Positions 1-6,486 are shown, counted from the first letter of the stretch. The stretch: 7,912 bases of DNA from Actinomycetes bacterium (GCA_030609215.1 JAUWCR010000056.1:1-7912); one strand, 5' to 3'. The notes: generated from the sequence alone by a model not told the origin. Program-made: numbers and translations.

Positions 1-1073
1 GCAGTATAATATCTACAGGCTATCATAAAATAGCAGGACAGCCCCATGCAGAAATAGAAGCTATAAATAATTCCTGTGGAGTAAATTTAAAAGGATCTAC
101 AATGTATGTAACTCTTGAACCATGCACAGTTTATGGTAAAACACCGCCCTGCGTAGATGAAATAATAAAACACAAATTTGGTGAAATTGTAATAGGATGC
201 ATCGATCCTAATCCAGAAGTAAATGGCAATGGAGTAAGGGCACTTAGAAAAGCTGGGTTAATAGTCAAAGAAGGGCTCATGGCAGATAAAATTTCTACTC
301 AAAATGAAGTTTTTTTTAAACATATAAAAACAAAAATACCTTTTATCTGTTGTAAAATTGCATCAAGTATTGATGGGAAAATGGCTGCAAAAACTTCTGA
401 TTCAAAATGGATAACTTCAGAAAAATCAAGAAAAACAGTTCACAAACTGAGGAGAGAATACAACTGCATTCTAACAGGGATAAATACTATCCTTGCAGAT
501 GACCCGCTTCTTTTCCCAAGAAAAATATCAAACTCTGATAAAAATAGTAAAAAGCTAAATATTTATTCCTTTCTTGATAAAAATCATAAATTTTATAGAG
601 TAATACTTGATTCAGATTTGCAATTAAAATTAAATTCAAACATCGTAAAGACTTCAAGACAGATCAAAACTATTGTTTTTACTGATAGTAAAGCCGATAT
701 AATGAATAATAATAAAATAAATAAATTGAAGAATAGCAGTATTGATATTATAAAGATAGATGTACAAAAAGAAGCCAGTGATAAAATTAAAAAATTGAAC
801 TTGAAGAAGATTTTAAAAATACTTTACAAAAAGTACAATATAACTTCCGTGCTGCTGGAAACTGGTCCAACTTTGATCACTTCCTTTTTACAAAGTAATT
901 TGATAGATAAATTTATCATATTTTTTTCACCTAAAATAATAGGTGGTGACAGCAGATATGATATTTTTTCCAAATTAAATATAAAAAAAATACAGGATGC
1001 TATTAAGATAAAATTTGATAATGTAAAAAGAATAGGAGATGATATAGTTATTACAGCATATCCTATAAAATAA
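1..1073 (+). CDS. ribD: RibD, bifunctional pyrimidine deaminase/reductase (5' end outside window)
   Basis: This cytosolic enzyme performs steps 2 and 3 of riboflavin synthesis, deaminating the GTP cyclohydrolase II product and then reducing its ribosyl side chain with NADPH. The reading frame is open from base 3. An ATG at 102 is internal, because essential deaminase sequence lies upstream of it. The zinc/catalytic PHAE motif is at 42-53, and the two zinc cysteines of LEPC and PPC are at 123-125 and 150-152, with the family's nine-residue spacing. About 45 N-terminal residues are missing. The reductase domain follows, with KIASSIDGKMA, GINTILADDPLL, LLETGPTL and SPKIIGG. A Lys/Asn-rich stretch of about 20 residues after DDPLLFPR makes the domain slightly longer than that of Bacillus subtilis RibG. 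It is the first visible gene of the rib operon and ribE starts 26 bases downstream. Any FMN riboswitch would lie upstream of the window. Identity is secure. Confidence 0.97.
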   Translation, partial: SIISTGYHKIAGQPHAEIEAINNSCGVNLKGSTMYVTLEPCTVYGKTPPCVDEIIKHKFGEIVIGCIDPNPEVNGNGVRALRKAGLIVKEGLMADKISTQNEVFFKHIKTKIPFICCKIASSIDGKMAAKTSDSKWITSEKSRKTVHKLRREYNCILTGINTILADDPLLFPRKISNSDKNSKKLNIYSFLDKNHKFYRVILDSDLQLKLNSNIVKTSRQIKTIVFTDSKADIMNNNKINKLKNSSIDIIKIDVQKEASDKIKKLNLKKILKILYKKYNITSVLLETGPTLITSFLQSNLIDKFIIFFSPKIIGGDSRYDIFSKLNIKKIQDAIKIKFDNVKRIGDDIVITAYPIK

Positions 1074-1088
1074 ATAGTATTCTTTAAA

Positions 1089-1094
1089 AAAGGA
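1089..1094 (+). promoter_or_regulatory. Ribosome binding site of ribE
   Basis: AAAGGA lies five bases before the ATG at 1100. It supports this start, which also gives the canonical riboflavin synthase N terminus MFTGII. Confidence 0.75.
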
Positions 1095-1099
1095 TTTTT

Positions 1100-1837
1100 A
1101 TGTTTACAGGAATAATAAAAGAACTTGGCAGAGTAAGTAAAATAATAAATAAGGCAGCTGACTTAGAAATTGAAATAAGCAGCAGTCAACTTATAAATAA
1201 AATAAAAGCAGGTGATTCCATATCAGTTAATGGATGCTGCCTTACTGTTAAACAATACAGTGAGAGCACATTTACCTGTGATGTTTCCTCAAGTACTTTA
1301 AAAAATACAAGCTTTAAATATATAAAAACAGGCGATATGGTAAATTTAGAGGACTCTCTAACTCCTGCAGATAAAATTGGGGGCCATTTTATTAGCGGGC
1401 ATATTGACTGCTCGGTAAAAATACTGTCTATTTCTAAAATAAGCAGTTCAAACTCATATAAATTTAAAATCGAAATGCTTCCAGAACTCCTGCCCTATAT
1501 TACTCCAAGAGGCTCTATTTCAGTAGATGGGATAAGTCTAACAGTAACAGAAGCAATGGCAGATTATTTTTCTGTTACAATAATCCCTTATACTTACAAC
1601 AGTACAAACCTTAAATTTAAAAAGATTCTAAACTATGTAAATATTGAAGCAGACTTGATTTCACGTTATATTGCACAAATATTAATTAACTCAGGTCTAA
1701 TTAATACAAATTATAATCTATCCGATAGAGATAGTAAAAATTTAGGGGATAAATCAACATTCTTGTCAAATTACTTAAAGGAATCAAAAGACAAAACATT
1801 AAAGGAGAAACTACTTAAATATGGATTCTACAAATAA
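1100..1837 (+). CDS. ribE: Riboflavin synthase, alpha-chain type, with extended C terminus
   Basis: This enzyme dismutates two 6,7-dimethyl-8-ribityllumazine molecules into riboflavin and the pyrimidine substrate that RibH reuses; the family is normally a homotrimer. Two tandem lumazine-binding barrels are visible. Barrel 1 begins MFTGIIKELG and contains NGCCLTV (residues 44-50). Barrel 2 begins around GGHFISGHIDC (94-104) and contains VDGISLTV (142-149), with the conserved serine and threonine at 146 and 148. The second barrel ends in VNIEADLISRYIAQ (180-193). IIPYT replaces the common IPHT, but this position varies (E. coli has IPET). At 245 residues it is longer than the usual 195-220. Residues from about 200 form a Lys/Ser/Asn-rich tail with no recognised domain. 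The last 17 bases overlap ribBA. The symbol follows E. coli ribC / B. subtilis ribE usage. Confidence 0.96.
   Translation: MFTGIIKELGRVSKIINKAADLEIEISSSQLINKIKAGDSISVNGCCLTVKQYSESTFTCDVSSSTLKNTSFKYIKTGDMVNLEDSLTPADKIGGHFISGHIDCSVKILSISKISSSNSYKFKIEMLPELLPYITPRGSISVDGISLTVTEAMADYFSVTIIPYTYNSTNLKFKKILNYVNIEADLISRYIAQILINSGLINTNYNLSDRDSKNLGDKSTFLSNYLKESKDKTLKEKLLKYGFYK
1801..1807 (+). promoter_or_regulatory. Ribosome binding site of ribBA inside ribE
   Basis: AAAGGAG lies within the ribE coding sequence. It is followed by 13 bases and then the ribBA ATG at 1821, which is longer than the usual 5-9 bases. No ATG, GTG or TTG lies between the site and 1821 in the ribBA frame, so 1821 remains the best start. 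The overlap suggests translational coupling. Confidence 0.6.
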
Positions 1838-3050
1838 AAATTTTAATACTTATTTTTATTCCATAGAGGATGTCCTTAAATACATAAAACAAGGTAAAAT
1901 TATAATTATTATTGATGACAAATCACCTGATACGGAGGGGGTATTATTCCAAGCTGCTGAAAAAGTAACAGCCAGCTCTATTAACTTTTTTACCTCCCAC
2001 GGTAAAAGCCTTATTTACCTTGCATGCAAGAAAGAAAGGCTTGATGAACTTGAAATTCCAATGATCACCACCAAGAACATTACTGCACATTCTGATAATA
2101 CCTTATTTGCTGTATCAATTGATGCTAAATCTAAAACAAGAAGTGGCATTTCAGTAAAAGACAGGTTAAAAACAATTAGAACTTTTATTTCTTCCGACGC
2201 AAAACCTGGTGATTTTTCAATTCCTGGGCATATTTTTCCGTTAAGATATCACCCAGGTGGAGTACTGATAAGAGCAGGTCACACTGAAGCTGCTGTTGAC
2301 CTGGCAAATATTTCTGGCATGTACCCTGCTGGAATAATTTGCGAAATAATAATGGAAGACGGCGAATTGGCAGGACTGGAAGATCTTATAGAAATTTCCA
2401 AAGAATTTAATTTAATCATTATAACTATTGAGGAACTTATAAGATATAGAAAAAGAAAAGAAAAATTAATAGAAAAGATTTCAGAAATAAACCTGCCAAC
2501 AAAATGGGGGCAGTTTAAAGCCATTACTTATAGGTCAATAATAAATCCTGAAACTCACATTGCATTTATTAAAGGAGATATTAGGGACAAAAAAGATGTT
2601 TTAGTTAGAGTTCATTCTCAATGTCTCACTGGAGATACTTTTGGTTCAAAAAGATGTGACTGTGGAGAACAGCTAGACAGAGCTTTTAACATGATTAATA
2701 AAAAGGGCTCGGGCGTATTGCTGTATATGGCTCAGGAGGGTAGGGGTATTGGCCTCTGCAATAAAATGAAAGCATACGAGCTTCAGGAAAAAGGACTTGA
2801 TACAGTTGAAGCAAATTTAGAGCTTGGATTTGATGCTGATTTAAGAGATTACGGTATAGGTGCGCAAATTCTTTCAGACCTTGGCCTCTCAACAATTCAC
2901 CTTATGACAAATAATCCAAAAAAAGTTATAGGACTAGAAGGTTATGGCCTTAAGATTACAAAGAAAATTCCTATAAAAATACCACCAAATGAAAACAATA
3001 AGAAATATTTACATATTAAAAAAACAAAATTAAAACACTTACTGGACTAA
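1821..3050 (+). CDS. ribBA: RibBA: DHBP synthase-like domain fused to GTP cyclohydrolase II
   Basis: The usual enzyme makes both riboflavin precursors. The RibB half converts ribulose 5-phosphate to DHBP, and the RibA half opens GTP. RibA (about residues 215-409) looks intact: zinc cysteines 268, 279 and 281 (HSQCLTGD, RCDCG), QEGRGIGL at 305-312, Tyr319, and Asp340/Arg342 in DADLRDY, all at E. coli spacing. It ends in NNKKYLHIKKTKLKHLL. RibB (about 1-210) has the correct fold signatures: IPGHIFPLR, RAGHTEAAVDL with the metal His at 154, and PAGIICEI with Glu175. However, its N-terminal catalytic loop is altered. Where E. coli has DDEDRENEGD this protein has DDKSPDTEGV, so Arg37 becomes Pro36, Glu38 becomes Asp37 and Asp42 becomes Val41. 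SHGKS and TRSGIS also deviate from the usual HGxG and TTGIS. The length (409) is normal for the fusion. GTP cyclohydrolase II activity is expected, but DHBP synthase activity is doubtful. Confidence 0.96.
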   Translation: MDSTNKNFNTYFYSIEDVLKYIKQGKIIIIIDDKSPDTEGVLFQAAEKVTASSINFFTSHGKSLIYLACKKERLDELEIPMITTKNITAHSDNTLFAVSIDAKSKTRSGISVKDRLKTIRTFISSDAKPGDFSIPGHIFPLRYHPGGVLIRAGHTEAAVDLANISGMYPAGIICEIIMEDGELAGLEDLIEISKEFNLIIITIEELIRYRKRKEKLIEKISEINLPTKWGQFKAITYRSIINPETHIAFIKGDIRDKKDVLVRVHSQCLTGDTFGSKRCDCGEQLDRAFNMINKKGSGVLLYMAQEGRGIGLCNKMKAYELQEKGLDTVEANLELGFDADLRDYGIGAQILSDLGLSTIHLMTNNPKKVIGLEGYGLKITKKIPIKIPPNENNKKYLHIKKTKLKHLLD

Positions 3051-3068
3051 AGAAAGGGGAAGAATAAT

Positions 3069-3533
3069 ATGAAAAAGTTCGAAGGCAAGCTTGATGCTAA
3101 AAATCTAAAAATTGGCATAGTTGTAAGCAGATATAATGAACTCATTACGTCAAAACTTCTAGCTGGCGCATTAGATTGTCTGAGGAGGCATGGCTGCCAG
3201 GATCAAGATATAGAGGTTGCCTGGGTGCCTGGTGCATTTGAAATACCCTCAGCTTTAAAAATAATGGCAGAATCAAAAAAATACGATTCTCTAATATGCC
3301 TGGGTTCTATTATGAAAGGTGATACTTCTCACAACAATTATATTGCAAATGAAACAATAAAAGGAGCTGCAAAAATCAATCTTGATTTCAATATCCCTGT
3401 TTCATTTGGAGTATTAACTCCAGACACTCTGGAGCAAGCCATAGAAAGAGCAGGAACAAAACTGGGGAACAAAGGCTGGCAGGCAGCCTTAAATGCTATA
3501 GAAATGGCAAATCTTTTTAAAGATTTAAAGTAA
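3069..3533 (+). CDS. ribH: RibH, 6,7-dimethyl-8-ribityllumazine synthase
   Basis: This enzyme condenses DHBP with the ribityl-aminopyrimidine to form lumazine; family members usually assemble as pentamers or 60-subunit capsids. At 154 residues it matches B. subtilis RibH in length and register. Visible motifs are [19 protein letters not shown] (aromatic Tyr22), [10 protein letters not shown] (51-60), the active-site His88 in [13 protein letters not shown] with the phosphate-binding Arg127, and NKG. The 80s loop reads [14 protein letters not shown], where relatives usually have G-x-V-I-R-G-x-T-x-H-[FY]-[DE]-Y-V. The usual Arg is therefore Lys83, and the aromatic and acidic residues after the His are Asn89 and Asn90. 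A Shine-Dalgarno sequence AGGGGA at 3055-3060 precedes the ATG by eight bases. It is the last gene of the operon. Confidence 0.97.
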   Translation: MKKFEGKLDAKNLKIGIVVSRYNELITSKLLAGALDCLRRHGCQDQDIEVAWVPGAFEIPSALKIMAESKKYDSLICLGSIMKGDTSHNNYIANETIKGAAKINLDFNIPVSFGVLTPDTLEQAIERAGTKLGNKGWQAALNAIEMANLFKDLK

Positions 3534-3572
3534 AAAAAATTAGGAGTGTTTGTTACAAACAATACACTCCTA
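3532..3572 (-). terminator. Rho-independent terminator of the corrinoid-protein gene
   Basis: A perfect 9-bp stem (TAGGAGTGT 3541-3549 with ACACTCCTA 3564-3572) is extended by a second 5-bp stem (TTGTT/AACAA) beyond a one-base bulge, with loop ACA. On the minus strand it is followed by A and then eight U's (A-run 3532-3539), the standard layout for a terminator of the leftward gene. The U-tract includes the last two bases of the ribH stop codon. On the plus strand the hairpin is followed by AAAAATATA, so it is a poor terminator for the rib operon. Confidence 0.85.
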
Positions 3573-3651
3573 AAAATATACTCTTAACAGAAATTATTTA
3601 ATATATATTTATTTTCTTATATATTTAAAAACTTTTAGTTTACATGCTCTG

Positions 3652-4284
3652 CTAAGCTAAAAGCTCTTTAGCTAAATCAACTGCACTTGAAGCATCAGGT
3701 GCATATCCTTTTGCTCCAATAGAATCAGCATATTCCTGAGTTAGCGGTGCGCCTCCAACCATTACCTTCACATCTGCGGTGTCGCTGTCAGCTTTCAAAG
3801 CTTCTATTACATCTTTCATAACAGGCATTGTGGTTGTAAGCAGTGCTGAAAGTCCAACAAGCTTTACTTTATTTTTCTTTACTTCTTCAACAAATTTTTC
3901 TGCAGGAATATCAACTCCTGCATCAATTACTGTAAACCCTCCGCCTTCAAGCATCATGCCAACAAGATTTTTACCTATATCATGCAAATCTCCCTGTACT
4001 GTTCCAATGATTACACTACCTCTGCTAGCTGCATCTGATTCTCCCAGTAGCGGCTTTATTATATCCATAGCTGCATGCATTGCTCTTGCAGCTATCAGTA
4101 CTTCAGGTATATACATCTCATTAGCTTTAAATTTCTTACCTACTACATCCATGCCTGGAACCAGTCCATCATTTAAAATCTCTACTGCTTCTACTCCTTC
4201 ATCTACCAATTTCTGGGCTATTTCCTTACTTTTTACATTATCTCCTGAGATAATTGAATCTGCCAGGTCTTGATATTTTGCCAT
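3652..4284 (-). CDS. Methyltransferase-type corrinoid (B12-binding) protein
   Basis: This is a small corrinoid carrier of the MtaC/MtbC/MttC type. In such systems a substrate-specific methyltransferase loads a methyl group onto its cobalt, and a second enzyme passes the methyl group on to a C1 carrier or thiol. Residues 1-80 form the helical cap domain (EILNDGLVPGMDVVGKKF, MYIPEVL). Residues 88-210 form the Rossmann-like B12 domain. It carries GDLHDIGKN with DxHxxG and the lower-ligand His101, then GLSALLT (SxL at 146-148), and GGAP at 177-180. At 210 residues it has normal length. The start is supported by AAAGGGAGA (4289-4297) just before the ATG. Its bases look less AT-rich than its neighbours, consistent with strong expression. 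No methyltransferase gene is adjacent, so the substrate (methanol, methylamine, betaine, methoxy compound or other) cannot be named. Confidence 0.93.
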   Translation of the reverse strand: MAKYQDLADSIISGDNVKSKEIAQKLVDEGVEAVEILNDGLVPGMDVVGKKFKANEMYIPEVLIAARAMHAAMDIIKPLLGESDAASRGSVIIGTVQGDLHDIGKNLVGMMLEGGGFTVIDAGVDIPAEKFVEEVKKNKVKLVGLSALLTTTMPVMKDVIEALKADSDTADVKVMVGGAPLTQEYADSIGAKGYAPDASSAVDLAKELLA

Positions 4285-4341
4285 TTCGTCTCCCTTTTTT
4301 GCGTTCTCATATATTTTCTTTTAAATTTTTTATAAGGATTT

Positions 4342-4371
4342 ATTATATATTATAAATAATAATAATATCAA
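4342..4371 (-). promoter_or_regulatory. Sigma-A-type promoter of the corrinoid-protein gene
   Basis: On the minus strand TTGATA (4371-4366) and a perfect TATAAT (4347-4342) are separated by 18 bases. The predicted start near 4335 gives a leader of about 50 bases that ends in the Shine-Dalgarno site of the corrinoid gene. The boxes are near consensus, but AT-rich DNA produces chance matches. Confidence 0.65.
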
Positions 4372-4534
4372 GTTAAAAGTAAAAAAATTTTAAGTTTTAA
4401 ATATTTACATCTCAAATTTTTCCCCAATAATGCTAAATCTTTTAAGCTATAATAATCAATAAAAAAATGGCGGTAATACTTTTTCACATTTTTAACCAGC
4501 AATAAATACTCCTAAATTACTGATTTTTTGAATT

Positions 4535-4551
4535 AATGTATTTACTACATT
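4535..4551. promoter_or_regulatory. Palindrome AATGTA-N5-TACATT, candidate operator
   Basis: Perfect 6-bp inverted half-sites are separated by TTTAC. The site covers the whole candidate -35 box (TTTACT, 4541-4546) of the rightward promoter, the usual position for a repressor operator. It does not match the Bacillus-type LexA box. The regulator is unknown. Confidence 0.35.
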
Positions 4552-4569
4552 TTTTATATATAGTATACT
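4541..4569 (+). promoter_or_regulatory. Candidate promoter of the glycosylase-fold gene
   Basis: TTTACT (4541-4546) and TATACT (4564-4569) are separated by 17 bases. The predicted start near 4576 would give a leader of about 70 bases. The -35 box matches consensus at four of six positions and the -10 box at five of six. Confidence 0.45.
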
Positions 4570-4645
4570 TCTTGTAAGATAATCTTTATTAGTATAAACA
4601 TATACAAAGTATTAAATTAAGACCATGTAAATTAAAATAATATCT

Positions 4646-5281
4646 ATGCCAATAAATGCCATAAAAAGTCTAAACAGATTAAAGAACGAAGTAGTTCATT
4701 GTAAAAAGTGCCTTGACCTTGTAAAAACCAGAAAAAGGCCAGTGCCGGGAACAGGAGCCTCAAAAGGCAAGATAATAATAGTTGGGAATTATCCAAGCAT
4801 AGAAGGTGCAGAAAAAACTGGAATTCCTTATACAAATGATAGCCCAGGGAAATTATTAAGGAAAGTCCTGCAAGAGCTTCGCCTATCCTTGAGCAAAGAT
4901 ACCTATATTACATATCTTGTCAAATGCACTCCAAGAAAAACTTCAATTAAAGACAGCAAAGAAAAAAATATTCAAGTTAGGCTACTAAAAAAACATACAA
5001 ATAATTGTATTTATTTTCTCACAAAAGAAATTTCTATAATAACACCTCATATAATTATATCTTTGGGATTGGATACCTCTAATATCATTTTAGAGAATTT
5101 TTTCTCTGTAGAAAAAAAATACAGCAATATGAATAAAATACATATGAGGATGTTTAAAAACCCTTCATTTAAATTAGTACCTTTTTACGAACCGCAAGAC
5201 GTAACCGAAAGAAAAGTAGTTACTGAAAAAAAATATTTAGAAGATTTTAAGTCTTTATCTAAACTGCTAAAAGTAATCTGA
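4646..5281 (+). CDS. Divergent uracil-DNA glycosylase family 4/5-like protein
   Basis: Family 4/5 enzymes are iron-sulfur proteins that excise uracil from DNA. The 211 residues follow their order. A C-x2-C pair (Cys19, Cys22) lies near the N terminus, then KIIIVG and a G-x-P-[YF] segment (GIPYTNDSPGKLL, 59-71). Next come YITYLVKC with Cys94 (usually ITNVVKC), Cys121, and PHIIISLGLD (134-143). All four cluster-type cysteines are present, though Cys94-Cys121 spacing is 27 instead of roughly 16. The active-site motifs are altered: GEAPG is GNYPS (47-51), the substrate-stacking Phe is Tyr62, and the C-terminal HP motif appears as FYEPQDV (180-186). A glycosylase role is therefore uncertain. The start has no clear Shine-Dalgarno site. 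An in-frame stop at 4628-4630 and the position of Cys19 leave the ATG at 4646 as the most plausible start. The downstream convergent gene is 13 bases away. Confidence 0.68.
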   Translation: MPINAIKSLNRLKNEVVHCKKCLDLVKTRKRPVPGTGASKGKIIIVGNYPSIEGAEKTGIPYTNDSPGKLLRKVLQELRLSLSKDTYITYLVKCTPRKTSIKDSKEKNIQVRLLKKHTNNCIYFLTKEISIITPHIIISLGLDTSNIILENFFSVEKKYSNMNKIHMRMFKNPSFKLVPFYEPQDVTERKVVTEKKYLEDFKSLSKLLKVI

Positions 5282-5294
5282 TAATTAACAATAA

Positions 5295-6311
5295 TCAATC
5301 TAGCACCAGGTACACATATATAGTTCTTCTGCCATATTTAAAACATTGCTCTAACGATTCAAAACATAGATCAACCCTATTACCTTTAATCCACCCGCCT
5401 GTATCTCCAGCTGTTGCTTCTCCATAACCATTAATAAAAACCTTTGTCCCAAGCGGTATAACTCTGGGGTCAACAGCAATTATCCCTTTCCTTGCTCTAA
5501 GACCCATAGCAGTTATTCCATTTCCATTTATACCTCCGCCTCCTGAATAATAAGCAGTTGCAACCATCTTCCATTCACCAACCAGAGTAACTCCCATAGG
5601 CTGGATTTCTGCTATCCTTCTTCTTACTGCACTAAGATACTCCTGTACCTCCTGCTTTTCCTGTTTTACCTGTTCCAATAACTGCTCTTCTTTTACAAGG
5701 GTTGCCTGTAATTTTTGCTTTTCATTTTCTTTTTCTTTTACAAATATTTTTATTTCCTTTTTTTTCTCCTCTGATTTTCTTAAGATCCTATCGTATTCTT
5801 CCTTCTCGTAGCGAATTTCTTCTATTAGTTCGGCATCCCTTCTCATAATATTTCTAAAAAGATATATGCTATTTACAACCTCATTTATATCTCCTGCACT
5901 GATAATAAGCTTTGCTATACTATCATTTCCATATTTGTATGTATAAACTATCCTCTTGACCAGTAACTCTCTCTTTTTATCCATACTGTCCTGCAAATCA
6001 AATATTTCCTCATATAATTCCTTCACCTCTGACTCCAAAACAATTATCTTTTCATCCAGTGTTTCAATTTCACATTTTAAAAATACTATTAAATTTTCAG
6101 TGTTTATAATCTCTTCAACTAGATTCTCTTCTTCTGCGCTAAGATTTCCGACTTCGTTTTTTAACTCTTCAAGAGTAACAGCATTAATACTATGAGGTGC
6201 AGCTAATTGAATCATGGGAAAGACAACCAGTATTATTGCTAATACTATAAGCAGCTTGGAAAAAAACGCTCTACAATTATGACTACTTCTACAAATATTC
6301 CTATTTTTCAT
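5295..6311 (-). CDS. Secreted coiled-coil protein with C-terminal 3D domain
   Basis: This is a predicted exported cell-wall protein. Residues 1-44 form a signal peptide with a basic start, a hydrophobic core at 19-38 and likely cleavage after SINA (Ala44). Residues 47-235 are an almost continuous Glu/Lys-rich coiled coil, as in PcsB/CwlO-type peptidoglycan hydrolase regulators. Residues 246-338 are a 3D domain, named for three conserved aspartates. Here they are Asp281 (VDPRVIPLG), Asp303 (AGDTGG) and Asp314 (NRVDLCF), all present, together with the entry motif MVATAYYSGGGG. This fold is shared with MltA-type lytic transglycosylases and Bacillus YocH/YuiC, so peptidoglycan cleavage is likely but not proven. 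AGTGAG-type Shine-Dalgarno support is weak. It probably follows the DUF1287 gene in one transcription direction, with its own possible promoter in the 175-base gap. Confidence 0.9.
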   Translation of the reverse strand: MKNRNICRSSHNCRAFFSKLLIVLAIILVVFPMIQLAAPHSINAVTLEELKNEVGNLSAEEENLVEEIINTENLIVFLKCEIETLDEKIIVLESEVKELYEEIFDLQDSMDKKRELLVKRIVYTYKYGNDSIAKLIISAGDINEVVNSIYLFRNIMRRDAELIEEIRYEKEEYDRILRKSEEKKKEIKIFVKEKENEKQKLQATLVKEEQLLEQVKQEKQEVQEYLSAVRRRIAEIQPMGVTLVGEWKMVATAYYSGGGGINGNGITAMGLRARKGIIAVDPRVIPLGTKVFINGYGEATAGDTGGWIKGNRVDLCFESLEQCFKYGRRTIYVYLVLD

Positions 6312-6369
6312 TTTCTAATTTCTCACTTTTAATTATTATGAATAACACTACGTTCAATATCACAGAGTT

Positions 6370-6378
6370 ATTTTACCA
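6370..6378 (-). promoter_or_regulatory. Possible extended -10 promoter of the 3D-domain gene
   Basis: The minus-strand sequence TGGTAAAAT has the TGn extension plus a near-consensus -10 box, about 60 bases before the ATG at 6311. The nearest -35-like box (TTAAAT, 16 bases upstream) is poor. A chance match is possible in DNA this AT-rich. Confidence 0.3.
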
Positions 6379-6486
6379 AATTTTTTCAATTATTTAATTA
6401 TATCTACAATAATTTAACTTCTATACTTGTTATTATTTTATTAAATATTTGTAAAAATAAAAATAAAAATTTTTTTATGCCAGTAA

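Larger units (their letters stand above)
4285..4645. other. Divergent AT-rich intergenic region
   Basis: This 361-base stretch lies between two divergently transcribed genes. It holds the leftward promoter at 4342-4371, a candidate rightward promoter at 4541-4569 and a 17-base palindrome at 4535-4551. No coding region, tRNA or convincing structured RNA was seen. No cobalamin-riboswitch core was recognised upstream of the corrinoid gene. The middle (about 4380-4530) consists of A- and T-tracts with no feature that can be supported. Confidence 0.6.

Noticed and set aside
307..320. Runs of seven to eight T or A inside ribD and other genes as phase-variation switches
   Set aside because: Such runs are frequent throughout this AT-rich window, all frames are intact, and these are housekeeping genes.
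2279..2895. Two minus-strand open frames opposite ribBA
   Set aside because: They lie wholly inside the conserved ribBA coding sequence and show no recognisable domain.
3627..3641. Small hairpin AAACT-AAA-AGTTT just after the corrinoid gene as its terminator
   Set aside because: It has only five AT-rich base pairs and a broken T-run. The hairpin at 3541-3572 is far stronger.
3779..4273. Open frame of 164 codons on the plus strand opposite the corrinoid gene
   Set aside because: It is antisense to a clearly real gene. The product is Ser/Thr/Pro-rich low complexity, as expected from the complement of that gene, and no ribosome binding site was noted.
4285..4341. Cobalamin riboswitch in the corrinoid-gene leader
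   Set aside because: The predicted leader is only about 50 bases, AT-rich, and shows no B12-box-like or multi-helix structure.
5956..6195. Plus-strand open frame opposite the 3D-domain gene
   Set aside because: The Ser/Phe-rich product is the complement of the Glu/Lys-rich coiled coil, so it is a shadow.
6440..6486. A/T-run after the DUF1287 gene as a terminator
   Set aside because: Only A-run/T-run pairing is possible and there is no GC-containing stem, so it cannot be told from background composition.
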